64,000 bases of DNA from Paenibacillus etheri (GCF_001012825.1 NZ_LCZJ02000026.1:346761-410760), one strand, 5' to 3'; shown: positions 37,855 through 47,737, counted from the stretch's first letter. Notes: generated by a model from the sequence alone, not told the origin. A program made the numbers and translations.

Positions 37855-38086
37855 TACGGAGAGATCAACTTTAGCAGCGGCACCTCTTCCAGTAACAAAG
37901 CAAAGAGCCTATCCTTAAAAACCGGATCGGCTGGTCATTTACTCCAAGGTTCACCTTCCCTTTAACAATCCAGATAATTTCCATTTCCTTATGCCAATGT
38001 GGTGTAGTTAATATACTGCCATCGTTCTCAATACAGCGGTACGGAAAGGCTTTATCCAGTCGTGGGAATTCCAAATAAATGGCCAT
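37855..38086 (-). pseudogene. AraC-type cupin domain fragment
   Basis: ATG 38086 starts a cupin-like AraC sensor domain: HWHKEMEIIWIVKGKVNLGV then NDQPIR. A frameshift near 37925 follows; the other frame reads KDRLFALLLEEVP, which fits the domain continuing. The rest of the regulator, including the HTH part, is missing. GAGAGATG lies near the start. Confidence 0.65.
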
Positions 38087-38245
38087 CTGATCATCTCTCT
38101 TACTTATTTAGTGGATTTATAATCTCATTTATAGCGGACAAAGGCGAGTTTGGCTATTGAAGCTGAAACGTAAAAAGAGCTATCCATTACCCAACCAGGG
38201 AGCATGGACAGCAAATTTTAGGGATCGTTAATGATTCAACTTCTC

Positions 38246-38995
38246 TCATTTCGTATTTGCTCCACCGTCCCGACGAAACTGCTTGGGGGTCAAGCCAGTG
38301 TATTTTTTAAATAACTGTGTATAGTAACTTTGGCTGCAAAATTTAAACATCAAAGCGATTTCGGAAATAGACTGATTCGTGTGAATGAGGATCGACTGCG
38401 ATTCCTCAATTCTACGCCGGTTGATAAATTCCGTGAGTGGCATACCCGTTTCGCGCTTGAAGCGGTCGGACAAATAACTGGGATGCACACCGACATGCCG
38501 AGAGATCAGGCTAAGGTTCAAATCTTGAAACAAATGCTCGCGTATAAAATATACAGATAGATTGACAATATGTGAATAGTGAAGATTCTCCTTTTGCTGG
38601 CGCATCACTGTAATGAATTGCAGGACCATTTCATATTCGTATCGATGAAGTGCCTCAAGCTCCGTCGTAGCTTCCACCGCACGGATGAACGTATCACTCA
38701 GCTGAAAAGCGGTCTCAGGGTCAACACCACCCCGGATAATCGCACGTGTAAACAAGGTGCAGGATGCAATCATAGCGTTTTTCTTGGAGCGCAGCGGATA
38801 TCGAGCTAGCGTAGCAGCTTCCATTGCGTTAATTCTATGCAGTGCTTCCAGTGCCCGGTTCTCGTCACCGAGTCGGATAGCTTCCAAAAGCTCATGTTCA
38901 TAATCCAGTGGAGGATGGACAAATCCCTCTGACAGTTCCGCAGAACGTGTGGGCCAATATTCCGGCAGTTTATGTTGTCCTTTAAATTGATCCAT
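38246..38995 (-). CDS. AraC-family transcriptional regulator
   Basis: 249 aa from ATG 38995, chosen because AGGTGAGG lies 9 bases upstream; a GTG five codons earlier lacks a site. N-terminal ~140 residues are helical with no cupin recognised (YEHELLEAIRLGDENRALEA). The C-terminal double HTH is clear: HIVNLSVYFIREHLFQDLNL, VHPSYLSDRFKRETGMPLTE and SYYTQLFKKYTGLTPKQFRR. It is divergent from the GH65 gene by 111 bases and probably activates that operon. Confidence 0.88.
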   Translation of the reverse strand: MDQFKGQHKLPEYWPTRSAELSEGFVHPPLDYEHELLEAIRLGDENRALEALHRINAMEAATLARYPLRSKKNAMIASCTLFTRAIIRGGVDPETAFQLSDTFIRAVEATTELEALHRYEYEMVLQFITVMRQQKENLHYSHIVNLSVYFIREHLFQDLNLSLISRHVGVHPSYLSDRFKRETGMPLTEFINRRRIEESQSILIHTNQSISEIALMFKFCSQSYYTQLFKKYTGLTPKQFRRDGGANTK

Positions 38996-39019
38996 ACTTG
39001 TTAACCTCACCTAAAAATT

Positions 39020-39049
39020 TTGATAATATCCTAAATAATTTAGTATAAT
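39020..39049 (+). promoter_or_regulatory. Promoter of the GH65-pgmB operon with internal palindrome
   Basis: TTGATA (39020-39025), 18 bases, TATAAT (39044-39049). The spacer contains the palindrome CTAAAT-A-ATTTAG (39031-39043), a possible operator. The GH65 start is 58 bases downstream. Confidence 0.6.
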
Positions 39050-39106
39050 TCTAGCCCTTTCAGACTTAAAATTCAATTCATAACCATCAAGGGAGGAAAC
39101 ATAAGC

Positions 39107-41395
39107 ATGAGCTGGAGCATTGCCAATCAGGGATTGTCGGCAGATACCCTGCTGAATTTGGAAAGTATTTTTGCGCTGGGGAACGGATATTTGGGCGTGC
39201 GTGGCAATTTTGAAGAAGGGTATTCCGATAAAGAAATCCGCAGTATCCGCGGAACGTATTTGAACGCCTTTCACGATGTGATTGACATTACCTATGGAGA
39301 GAAGCTATTCGCCTTTCCAGGTACCCAGCAAAAACTGGTTAATATTATAGATTCCCAAGGGATAAACATTTATATAGGCGAAGATATGGAGCCATTTGCA
39401 CTTACAGCAGAGAGTGTTCTCGCTTACGAGCGTAACCTCCATCTAGACAAGGGATACTCGGAGCGTAAAATCCACTGGAAATCCCCCTCCGGTAAAGAAC
39501 TCAAGCTGCATTTCCGTAGACTCGTTTCTTTCACTACCCGTGAACTTTTTGCCATTCACCTGACTGTTGAACCTGTCAATTTCACCGGTCCAATCCGGGT
39601 TGTCTCTAGTGTAAATGGCGATGTTAGCAACTACACGAACCCGAATGACCCGCGTGTAGCTGCAGGACATTCCAAACGCCTGAGCGTAGTAGCGTGCGAA
39701 GCTCGGGGTGAATATGTATGCCTGGAGAACGAGACGATGGCTTCGGCCCTACGGACCTCCTGTGTTACCCGGCATGAATGGGCCGGTGACTGGCAGGTTG
39801 AAACTCAGGCTGGAGAAACCGATGCTACAGTGACGGCAACCACCTCCTTGTCTGGGCCACTATCGCTGACCAAATGGAATGTCTATACCGATACACTCCG
39901 ACATGAACAAAGACTTGTAGATACCGGTATTCAGGTACAGGAATCATTGAAACACCTCTCCTTTGAAGACATGCTGGAACAGCAGAAGCATTATTTGGCC
40001 GACTTCTGGAAGCGTTCCGATGTAGTCATTGAGAACGACTTATCGCTTCAGGAGGGCATACGTTTCAACCTTTATCAGCTGCTGCAATCAGCCGGACGCG
40101 ACGCGCATAGCAACATCTCCGCTAAAGGCTTATCCGGTGAAGGGTACGAAGGCCATTATTTCTGGGACACGGAGATTTATATATTCCCTGTGTTCCTAAT
40201 GACTTCGCCTGACTTGGCCCGGCAGCTCCTATTGTACCGGTATTCCAAGCTGGAGGAGGCAAGGGAACGTGCTAAAGAGATGGGCCATGCCCAAGGTGCA
40301 TTGTTCCCATGGCGGACGATTTCAGGTACGGAATGTTCCTCCTTCTTCCCCTCCGGCACAGCCCAATATCATATCAGCGCCGATGTAGCCTACAGCTATA
40401 TCCAATACCATCTAGCAGAAGAAGATGACGCCTTCTTGCTCCAATACGGCGCCGAGGTGCTATTTGAGACAGCGCGGCTTTGGATGGAGATCGGTCATTA
40501 CTACGAAGGCAAGTTTCACATCGATGAAGTGACTGGACCGGACGAATACACATGTCTTGTGAACAACAACTATTACACCAATGTAATGGCCAAACATAAT
40601 TTAAAATGGGCCGCACGCAGTTTTGCGCGGCTTCAAGAATATGACGAGGCTGCATTTCAAGCTTTGTGTGTGCGCCTGCATGTAACTGGACCAGAAGCAG
40701 ATAGCTGGCTGAAGGCGGCGAATGCCATGCTGCTTCCTTACGACGAGAAGCTGGGAATTAATCCGCAGGATGATACTTTTTTACGCAAAGCGGTCTGGGA
40801 TTTCGAGAATACACCACCGGAGAAACATCCGTTGTTGCTGCATTACCATCCGCTCACGCTGTACCGTTATCAGGTCTGCAAGCAAGCCGATACTGTACTC
40901 GCTCATTACTTGCTGGAAGACGAGCAGTCCCACGAAACTATTCGCAAATCGTATGATTATTATGAACAAATCACTACCCATGATTCCTCTTTGTCCTCTT
41001 GCATATTCAGCATTATGGCTTCGAAGATCGGGTATAAGGACAAAGCGTATAACTATTTTATCGAGACGGCGCGGCTTGATCTCGACAATACGCACGGAAA
41101 CACTAAAGACGGATTACATCTCGCCAATATGGGAGGAACGTGGATGGCCATTGTGTACGGTTTTGCCGGAACACGTCTCAAGGAAAATGGCCTGTCGCTC
41201 GCTCCGTCCCTACCTACGGGCTGGCAGAAATATAACTTCCGCCTCACCTTCCGCGGCCGCCTAATTGCTGTAACCATTCGCGAGGAAGGTGTAGAGCTTG
41301 AATTGCTAGAGGGTGAAGCCCTTGAACTTACGCTCTACGGCCAATCGGTAACTCTGGGCAACGAGAAGCCGGTAACTCAGGCGCTGCAAGCCTAA
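39107..41395 (+). CDS. Glycoside hydrolase family 65 disaccharide phosphorylase
   Basis: 762 aa, the usual length for GH65 maltose/kojibiose/trehalose phosphorylases. N-terminal beta-sandwich (~1-270, SIFALGNGYLGVRGNFEEGY), (alpha/alpha)6 barrel (~320-680) with YEGHYFWDTEIYIFPVFL and the catalytic acid region DEVTGPDEYT (Glu about residue 480), small C-terminal beta domain. It would split a disaccharide with phosphate to beta-glucose 1-phosphate and glucose; the pgmB partner downstream fits exactly. GGGAGG lies 9 bases before the ATG. Which disaccharide is used cannot be read; maltose is the commonest. Cytosolic. Confidence 0.9.
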   Translation: MSWSIANQGLSADTLLNLESIFALGNGYLGVRGNFEEGYSDKEIRSIRGTYLNAFHDVIDITYGEKLFAFPGTQQKLVNIIDSQGINIYIGEDMEPFALTAESVLAYERNLHLDKGYSERKIHWKSPSGKELKLHFRRLVSFTTRELFAIHLTVEPVNFTGPIRVVSSVNGDVSNYTNPNDPRVAAGHSKRLSVVACEARGEYVCLENETMASALRTSCVTRHEWAGDWQVETQAGETDATVTATTSLSGPLSLTKWNVYTDTLRHEQRLVDTGIQVQESLKHLSFEDMLEQQKHYLADFWKRSDVVIENDLSLQEGIRFNLYQLLQSAGRDAHSNISAKGLSGEGYEGHYFWDTEIYIFPVFLMTSPDLARQLLLYRYSKLEEARERAKEMGHAQGALFPWRTISGTECSSFFPSGTAQYHISADVAYSYIQYHLAEEDDAFLLQYGAEVLFETARLWMEIGHYYEGKFHIDEVTGPDEYTCLVNNNYYTNVMAKHNLKWAARSFARLQEYDEAAFQALCVRLHVTGPEADSWLKAANAMLLPYDEKLGINPQDDTFLRKAVWDFENTPPEKHPLLLHYHPLTLYRYQVCKQADTVLAHYLLEDEQSHETIRKSYDYYEQITTHDSSLSSCIFSIMASKIGYKDKAYNYFIETARLDLDNTHGNTKDGLHLANMGGTWMAIVYGFAGTRLKENGLSLAPSLPTGWQKYNFRLTFRGRLIAVTIREEGVELELLEGEALELTLYGQSVTLGNEKPVTQALQA

Positions 41396-41415
41396 TTCAT
41401 AAGGAGCGAAACACA

Positions 41416-42108
41416 ATGAATGCAACATCTCAAATTCAAGCCGTAATCTTTGATCTAGACGGCGTTATTACCGATACCGCAGAATATCATTATCAGGCTT
41501 GGGGCATGATTGCGAAAGAGCTGAGCCTCCCGTTCACCCGAGAGTTCAATGAGAACCTCAAAGGTGTATCGCGCATAGCCTCACTGGAGTTGCTACTTGG
41601 ACAAGCGGCAACTCCGCACACCTACTCTCCCGAAGAGATGGAGGAGATGGCGACCCGCAAAAATGAGTTTTATCAGCAACTTATTCAGCAGGTAACCCCG
41701 GCCGATGTGCTGCCTGGTATTTCTGAATTGCTCTCCGAGTTGAAGGACCACGGAGTGAAGACTGGCATTGCCTCCGCTAGCAAAAATGCCTTTACAGTTA
41801 TCCGCCTTCTAGGTATGGAGAAAGACTTCAGAGTTATTGTAGATGCCGCCAAGCTTGCTCGCAACAAACCAGACCCGGAAGTGTTCCTGACCGCCGCCGA
41901 TGCGTTTGGTGTAGATCCGCAATTTTGCGTCGGGGTCGAAGACGCAGTCGCTGGGGTTGAAGCGATCAAAGCAGCGGGTATGTTCGCTGTATATATCTCC
42001 TTACAGGAGAACTTGTCCATCGCTGATATGAACTTGAACCACACTGCTGAACTTAATTACTCCGAGTTAAACCAGCAATTCGCTGCTGCAAAAAATAGAG
42101 CAAGCTAA
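41416..42108 (+). CDS. pgmB: Beta-phosphoglucomutase
   Basis: 230 aa, HAD subfamily IA. Motif I AVIFDLDGVITDTAEYHYQA with nucleophile and acid Asp plus the beta-PGM-specific HYQAW, the KGVSR cap loop, motif II IASASKNA, motif III Lys in RNKPDPEVFL, motif IV VGVEDAVAGVEA. It converts beta-glucose 1-phosphate, the GH65 product, to glucose 6-phosphate. AAGGAGCG lies before the ATG, 20 bases after the GH65 stop, so the two are co-transcribed. A stem-loop follows. Confidence 0.93.
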   Translation: MNATSQIQAVIFDLDGVITDTAEYHYQAWGMIAKELSLPFTREFNENLKGVSRIASLELLLGQAATPHTYSPEEMEEMATRKNEFYQQLIQQVTPADVLPGISELLSELKDHGVKTGIASASKNAFTVIRLLGMEKDFRVIVDAAKLARNKPDPEVFLTAADAFGVDPQFCVGVEDAVAGVEAIKAAGMFAVYISLQENLSIADMNLNHTAELNYSELNQQFAAAKNRAS

Positions 42109-42148
42109 ATAATTGAGCATCGCAGTCTCAATATATGTAAGTCACAAA

Positions 42149-42754
42149 CTAAGCCGGCAAGTTCCTGAGGGAAGCTTGCCGGCTTATGTTTAAATATACT
42201 TTTCGGAACACCCGTTTCTGATTCCGATCATCAATAATAATCTGCACCACTTCCTTAAACCTCAGTATAGGCACACTCTCCCGTTCCCTTAGGAACTTAA
42301 GACTATCCTGTAGATCCACATCATCCGTCATTACAATCAGCCACTGGTATGTAGCCCGTAGACCCATTCTCGCAATATCTCTGATCGGCAGGCTTTCAAA
42401 AAAGCGACTGTAATCTCGGCTAAATTGAGAGTTGCTCACATCCCCTACTATCTGACATGCAGTGGTCGCATCCATCAAGCTGGATAGCATCAGACTTCTC
42501 GCTTCACGGAGACACAGCGCTTTTTGGTATTGTAACAGGCTCATCGAAGTAAATGCCTTAAAATACTTGTGAAACGAGGTCCCATTCATAGTACCAGCTC
42601 GTCCAAGTCTGCAACTTTCCTTTGCTGGAGAAGTTGTCGTGGAGCCAGGAAATCCCTTCATAATCCGCTGCACGTCCGAATCCTCAAACCCCATTTCAGC
42701 AATGTGAACGCCGATGGGGCTGTACAGGAATTGTAACAAAATCTCATCCTCCAC
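42149..42754 (-). pseudogene. Chimera: AraC regulator HTH joined to CotJC C-terminus
   Basis: The first ~130 codons resemble an AraC_N-type regulator (FHKYFKAFTSMSLLQYQKAL, VGDVSNSQFSRDYSRFFESL, PIRDIARMG). From ATYQWLI onward (~residue 134) it is the end of CotJC: MTDDVDLQDSLKFLRERE, FKEVVQIIIDDRNQKRVF, nearly the same as the intact cotJC at 58111-58270, also at DNA level. Inside the AraC part another frame reads WLHDNFSSKGKLQ, the residues expected there, so compensating frameshifts are present. The AraC N-terminal half is missing. Open but unlikely to be functional. Confidence 0.8.
42151..42185. terminator. Stem-loop after pgmB
   Basis: Perfect AAGCCGGCAAG / CTTGCCGGCTT stem. The T tract is poor on both sides (ATGTTTA on plus). 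It also covers the 3' end of the convergent chimeric pseudogene. Confidence 0.6.
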
Positions 42755-42968
42755 GAGTGACTATCTTTTCAGCATCGTCGAAACTTTGCTGACTTCCTCC
42801 AGCATCCTTACCACGTCTAGAGTGCTTAAGTCGGCACCCGTCACGTAACCCGCGTTCCACTGACGAACTGGAGGTAATCCTTAGAGACCAACTTCCTGGT
42901 AGAGCATCACAAACATTACTCCCTAGCTCGAACCCTCAGACTGCAACTATATTGCTCATATCTTTTGT

Positions 42969-44048
42969 TTAATGGCCTATGTTTAATTTTATATGATTTA
43001 AAATACTATTTGATAATTGCGAAAGGATAATACATTCTAATTCTTCAGCTCTCTTCAAATTAACATTAGCTCTCTCAATTATCTTCTTATCTTGTTTTCG
43101 AAAAAACTTTGAGTATAATGCAACTCCAGTTTCTAATAAACTATAGAGATCTCTTAAATCCTTTAAAAGCGTCTCATCACATTCTATACTCAATGATTCT
43201 ACTAAGTAATTGGCTCGGTATATTAGACCTCGCTTGTTTTCTAATAATCTTCTCATACCCTTTTCAATATTATGTATTCTAAACGGCTTAAAGTATTCGT
43301 GAAGATCATTGTTCATTAGAATTTCAGTAAGATTTTGATAAAAAGCTTTATAAATAGCTATTCCATTCCAGCGATAGAATCTTGAATCACGAGATATATT
43401 TTCAACACCGTTCAAATAATGAATCAAAGTATCATAAATTATATTTAACCTTACCTGTCTATTAAAATTATTTTTAACTTCAAAAGTAGATGCAGGTTCG
43501 CCTACCCTCGATAGAAAAAGTAACCATGAGTCCACATAATCATCTTTTAATATAATTTCTAAAGAAGAGTGAAACGATTGTTCAAGATCAGAAAAATTTA
43601 AACTTTCCAAACTCCACTTATTATCAACGTTCTCCAAAAAATACAATAATTCAGATTCCTCGTCATAACCGACGAACATAGTTCCATGCACAGAATCTAA
43701 ATTTCTTAATTTGTGGTATTCTCTGAAGTACTTTTGATTAAGTGTTAATAGTACATATTTTTTTTCTTTAAGGGCTTTTAGTGTAGCGTCCAAAATTGTA
43801 TCTTTCCCAAGGATAATTCTTGTTGTTGATAAAACTTCATCAAATACAAATTCGTACTCAGTCGGACTGGATGAACCTAATTCATAGTAACTACATTCAA
43901 AATGTTGATCTACTTGTAATCCAATAAAACGTTCAATATACCAAGGTATTAATTCTTTGTTAGATAAAATCATACTCAATTTATAATAATCAAAACAATT
44001 GATATTCATGTCTACATCGAGATTTACAGGCAAGATATATCTAGTCAT
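42969..44048 (-). CDS. BtrH-like protein (cysteine acyltransferase/peptidase-like)
   Basis: 359 aa. N-terminal region (~1-140) resembles the butirosin BtrH N-terminal domain, a C39-like cysteine fold: Cys18 in NINCFDYYKLSMIL, and HGTMFVGYDEESELLYFLEN with His121 as likely partner. The C-terminal ~200 residues are helical. BtrH moves an acyl group from the carrier protein BtrI to an amine; the acyl-carrier-like gene in this cluster makes a similar role possible here. That is inference. GGGAGG lies 7 bases before the ATG. Last gene of the cluster, 42 bases after the ABC gene. The family match is by pattern only. Confidence 0.6.
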   Translation of the reverse strand: MTRYILPVNLDVDMNINCFDYYKLSMILSNKELIPWYIERFIGLQVDQHFECSYYELGSSSPTEYEFVFDEVLSTTRIILGKDTILDATLKALKEKKYVLLTLNQKYFREYHKLRNLDSVHGTMFVGYDEESELLYFLENVDNKWSLESLNFSDLEQSFHSSLEIILKDDYVDSWLLFLSRVGEPASTFEVKNNFNRQVRLNIIYDTLIHYLNGVENISRDSRFYRWNGIAIYKAFYQNLTEILMNNDLHEYFKPFRIHNIEKGMRRLLENKRGLIYRANYLVESLSIECDETLLKDLRDLYSLLETGVALYSKFFRKQDKKIIERANVNLKRAEELECIILSQLSNSILNHIKLNIGH

Positions 44049-44090
44049 TTTTGTACCTCCCTACTTTATCTTGGATTGTCTTACATAAAC

Positions 44091-45875
44091 CTATTGATAG
44101 TATTGCGCTTGAGCTTTCCACATCGAGCTGTACTCCTGCTGATCCAACAGCAACTGATGATGAGAACCATACTCCACTAATTCTCCATTGTTAAACACAG
44201 CGATCTTATCACAAAATTTACAAGCAGATAAACGATGTGAAATATAAATAACGGTGCGATTTTCCGTAAGAAGATTAAAGTTGTTGTACATCTCAAATTC
44301 CGCATAAGGGTCCAATGCAGCTGTAGGCTCGTCCAGAATAAGAATAGGTGACTTTTTGAGTAAAGCCCTAGCAATTACTACTTTCTGACTCTCACCGCCC
44401 GAAAAGTCTGTCCCTTTTTCATCAAAGATTTTATGTACCTGGGTATCTATACCTTTGTCCAAGCGCTTCATTTTGTCTTCCAGTCCTACTTGATTAAGAA
44501 CTTCTTCTATTTCTTTTTCTGATATTCCGCTATCCTTCAAGCATAAGTTTTCTTTAATCGAAAATGAAAATAACTTATAATCTTGGAAAACAACGCCTAA
44601 AATTTTCATATATTCATCATATCGATATTCTTGAATGGATCTTCCATTCAGAAGAATCTCACCTTGATCGGGTTCATACAATCGACAGAGTAGCTTAATA
44701 AAGGTCGATTTACCCGCACCATTTTGACCTACTACGGCCAATCTTTCACCGTTCTTTATAGTCAGTGACACATTTTTTAATGAATAATTCTCATTCCCTG
44801 CATATTTAAAAGATACATTGCAAAATTCAATCTCAACATCCATGAGTTTCTCAATTCTACCTCGCCCGGTTCTCATTGCTGGTCTTAAGCTCTCAAATTC
44901 TCTAAATACCTCAATGTACTTACACATTTGTCGAAACTCAACATAAGCATTCATTGCCAGCGACACTTGAGCAGAAAAGCTATTGGCGGCGGAAATATAC
45001 ATAACAAAACCACCAATTTGTATTTTACCTGTAACTACTTTCACAACCATGTAGGCGTATATAATGACCATTTGTGATTGAAGATTAACGCTAGTCAGTC
45101 CCTTATATCTCCCTACCTTTTCATATAGCCCGCCAAAACCACGAACACTTTCATTATGGTATGTATTCACTTTATTCAGTAAATAAGGAGCCATCCCAAA
45201 CAAACGGACATCTTTAGCCATGGAAAAGTCAACGGCCAATTTTGAATAATAACCAAACTTACGGTTTAGAGGAGCCAATAATTTATGGAAATTGAATTGA
45301 GCTTGTTGCGACTTTTTAAAAATAAACGTATTGAGTAGAATCATTCCCATAATCACCACGATAATTCCAATGTTTAACGTTGAGATTAAGGCCGCTAGTC
45401 CCAAAAGGGACAGTATTGTTTGCAGCAAAATCTTCATACTATCCAACATTTTACGTATAACATCCTGCTGTCGAATGGGAGCAAGCGCCTGTTCTTTAAG
45501 ATCCAGTACTTTAGTATTCTCTAATCTCTCGTAATCCAGATTCATAATATGCTGCCCAATATGTAGCTCTAACTTATCCATAACCAACAAATTAGCTAAT
45601 TCAATGTGTTGGTTAAGATAATTGTGAAGTAACCCAAAGACAGCGTTGCCTGCCACCAAAACTCCTATCCAGAGGATAATATTCATTTCTCGGCCAGCTC
45701 CCATCAATTCATCAATCAAATATTTGGGAAGGATTATGTTTATAAACGGGAAGATTGCGCTGCATAAAGAAGCAAACACCATCAGAGGGATGTACGATTT
45801 TGACATGGAATGTACCAGCTTCCAAAAGTAAAGGGTCACATTCCAGTCCCTTTTCAGAGCAGGGAATGGATTCAT
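44091..45875 (-). CDS. ABC exporter half-transporter (TMD-NBD)
   Basis: 594 aa. Six membrane helices (~30-320; SYIPLMVFASLCSAIFPFIN) then the ATPase domain: Walker A GQNGAGKST, Q-loop VVFQDYK, signature FSGGESQKVVIARALL, Walker B PILILDEPTAALDP, switch His in YISHRLS. No N-terminal C39 peptidase, so it does not cut a leader. Start is 3 bases after the preceding ABC gene's stop, so the two halves probably form a heterodimer that exports the cluster's peptide. Type I exporter. Confidence 0.9.
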   Translation of the reverse strand: MNPFPALKRDWNVTLYFWKLVHSMSKSYIPLMVFASLCSAIFPFINIILPKYLIDELMGAGREMNIILWIGVLVAGNAVFGLLHNYLNQHIELANLLVMDKLELHIGQHIMNLDYERLENTKVLDLKEQALAPIRQQDVIRKMLDSMKILLQTILSLLGLAALISTLNIGIIVVIMGMILLNTFIFKKSQQAQFNFHKLLAPLNRKFGYYSKLAVDFSMAKDVRLFGMAPYLLNKVNTYHNESVRGFGGLYEKVGRYKGLTSVNLQSQMVIIYAYMVVKVVTGKIQIGGFVMYISAANSFSAQVSLAMNAYVEFRQMCKYIEVFREFESLRPAMRTGRGRIEKLMDVEIEFCNVSFKYAGNENYSLKNVSLTIKNGERLAVVGQNGAGKSTFIKLLCRLYEPDQGEILLNGRSIQEYRYDEYMKILGVVFQDYKLFSFSIKENLCLKDSGISEKEIEEVLNQVGLEDKMKRLDKGIDTQVHKIFDEKGTDFSGGESQKVVIARALLKKSPILILDEPTAALDPYAEFEMYNNFNLLTENRTVIYISHRLSACKFCDKIAVFNNGELVEYGSHHQLLLDQQEYSSMWKAQAQYYQ

Positions 45876-45878
45876 AGA

Positions 45879-47681
45879 CTATGCTTCACTCCCCTTATAA
45901 TATTGTGCTTGAATCTGATACATTTGATTGTACTTTCCGCTTCGTTCCAGTAATTCATTGTGAGTACCCGCTTCGGAAATTTCACCTTGCTCCATATACA
46001 GTATTTGGTCACAGAACCTTGTGCTGGACAACCGGTGGGAAATATATAATGCTGTTCTCTCTCCAATCATTTCATTAAATTTTGTATACAGATTGAATTC
46101 TGCTATTGCATCAACTGCTGCAGTAGGCTCATCCAAAATAATCAATTCTCCATTCTTATAGAGTGCTCTTGCCAACATCATTCTTTGATTTTCCCCACCA
46201 GAGAACTCAACACCTTCATCATCCAATAACTTTTGCATTGGGGTGAGTATGCCTAATTTCAATGAGGCCACTTTTTCGCTAAGTCCCGCTTTTTCAAGAC
46301 TGTCATAAATTCTCAAAGAATCAGACTCATTTTGTTCTCTTAGAGAGACATTCTCTGCTAACGAGAACGCGAGTACGTGAATTTCTTGAAATACCGTGGA
46401 AAATAACTTCCAGAAATCCGTTTTGGCAAAACGTTTGATATTGATTCCATTTAGCATAATTTCTCCACTATCGGGTTCATACAACCTGCTTAATAATTTG
46501 ATAAGCGTTGTCTTGCCAGCACCATTATGACCCACGATAGCAAGCCGCTGATGGGGCGGTATGATGAAGGATATTTTATTAAACACTGGCTGATTATTTC
46601 CTAGGTAGGTAAAGGAGACTTTTCTAAATTCTATGGTATAGGGGCCTTTTGGAAGCGGTAGCGAGGTTCCTTCATCCTGCTCACCCTGCTCTATTTCTAA
46701 AAAGTTACGAAGTCCCTCTATGTATAAATTCTGTGTACGCAGATGAGCCAAATCTTTCATGATTCCCTGAAGAACGCCAGAGAATCCAGCGACAGCAGTT
46801 GTGTACATAACAAAATCACCTATAGTGATCCTCTGGTGAACGTAAAGATAAGCTAAATAACCATATACAATTCCCTCACGGAACAAACGGATCACAATAT
46901 CCAATGAGTCACTCTTAAAATAAAAGTTGCTGATAGCAGACTGAATTTCCTGTCTATTTTGAACACTTAAATTGTATAGGAACACCAAGGTACTATTAAA
47001 AGAATTAATCCGGATTTCCTTACCAAAAGTAAAGTCTTGCATAATATCTGAATAATACTTTTTCTTCCTCTCCAACTCCGAAAGCTGTTGTTCATGTTTA
47101 TACTCATAGCGTTTAGCACGAAGAGATAACCCATAAGAACACCCGATACTTACAATTAAAAAAACAATCACACCTAAATTCAATCTTCCAATTACTGTTA
47201 GATAGCCGATGAAAGCGAGAAATCCAGCCAGACATGCAAAAAAAGTATGAAATAATCCCTGAAATCCGTTCTGCACACTTTGCAAGGAACGCTTAGCCTG
47301 CTCCATCTGATTAAGATAAACGGGATCTTCCGTGTTTTTGAAATCAACGTTCATATTTTGTGCTGTGTGAGCATGGATCTGTTTGAAAACGACTTTCATT
47401 AATTGGGTTAAACCCAGGTTTTGCAAATATCCAGTAAAATATCCAGCGAAAGTCAATATTATAAACATCAGTGAAATTAAGAGGATAAACTGCTGAGGTC
47501 TTTGCTGTCCCGTCAGCTCATCTATTATAAATTTTGGAAATAGAATCAAAAGGAAGGGCTGCATAGCAGTAAGAAGCGTAACTGTAGAATAATAAATAAT
47601 GGAACGTTTACTGTAATTCCAAGATGTGGAGAGAACATAGCGAATACTGGGCCAAGTGGAGGTTACAGATTTTGTTCTCAT
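45879..47681 (-). CDS. ABC exporter half-transporter (TMD-NBD)
   Basis: 600 aa. Membrane domain with about six helices (RSIIYYSTVTLLTAMQPFLL) then the ATPase: Walker A GHNGAGKTT, Q-loop TVFQEIH, signature FSGGENQRMMLARAL, Walker B ELIILDEPTAAVDA, switch His YISHRLSS. The canonical LSGG Leu is Phe in both half-transporters, and the Walker B Glu is kept in both. GGGGAAG precedes the ATG. Directly coupled to the second half-transporter (gap 3 bases). Same cluster as the candidate precursor peptide. Confidence 0.9.
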   Translation of the reverse strand: MRTKSVTSTWPSIRYVLSTSWNYSKRSIIYYSTVTLLTAMQPFLLILFPKFIIDELTGQQRPQQFILLISLMFIILTFAGYFTGYLQNLGLTQLMKVVFKQIHAHTAQNMNVDFKNTEDPVYLNQMEQAKRSLQSVQNGFQGLFHTFFACLAGFLAFIGYLTVIGRLNLGVIVFLIVSIGCSYGLSLRAKRYEYKHEQQLSELERKKKYYSDIMQDFTFGKEIRINSFNSTLVFLYNLSVQNRQEIQSAISNFYFKSDSLDIVIRLFREGIVYGYLAYLYVHQRITIGDFVMYTTAVAGFSGVLQGIMKDLAHLRTQNLYIEGLRNFLEIEQGEQDEGTSLPLPKGPYTIEFRKVSFTYLGNNQPVFNKISFIIPPHQRLAIVGHNGAGKTTLIKLLSRLYEPDSGEIMLNGINIKRFAKTDFWKLFSTVFQEIHVLAFSLAENVSLREQNESDSLRIYDSLEKAGLSEKVASLKLGILTPMQKLLDDEGVEFSGGENQRMMLARALYKNGELIILDEPTAAVDAIAEFNLYTKFNEMIGERTALYISHRLSSTRFCDQILYMEQGEISEAGTHNELLERSGKYNQMYQIQAQYYKGSEA

Positions 47682-47737
47682 TACGGAAACTTCCCCTTAT
47701 CTGAACGCATTTTTCGATAATTGAAGAATATTTATGA

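Noticed and set aside
40722-41264. 180-codon plus-strand frame inside the GH65 gene
   Set aside because: Shifted frame of a well-supported GH65 coding region; composition is Arg/Ser-rich and no ribosome site precedes it.
44091-47681. ABC genes as leader-cutting (C39) transporters
   Set aside because: Both start with membrane segments; no N-terminal Cys-protease domain is present.
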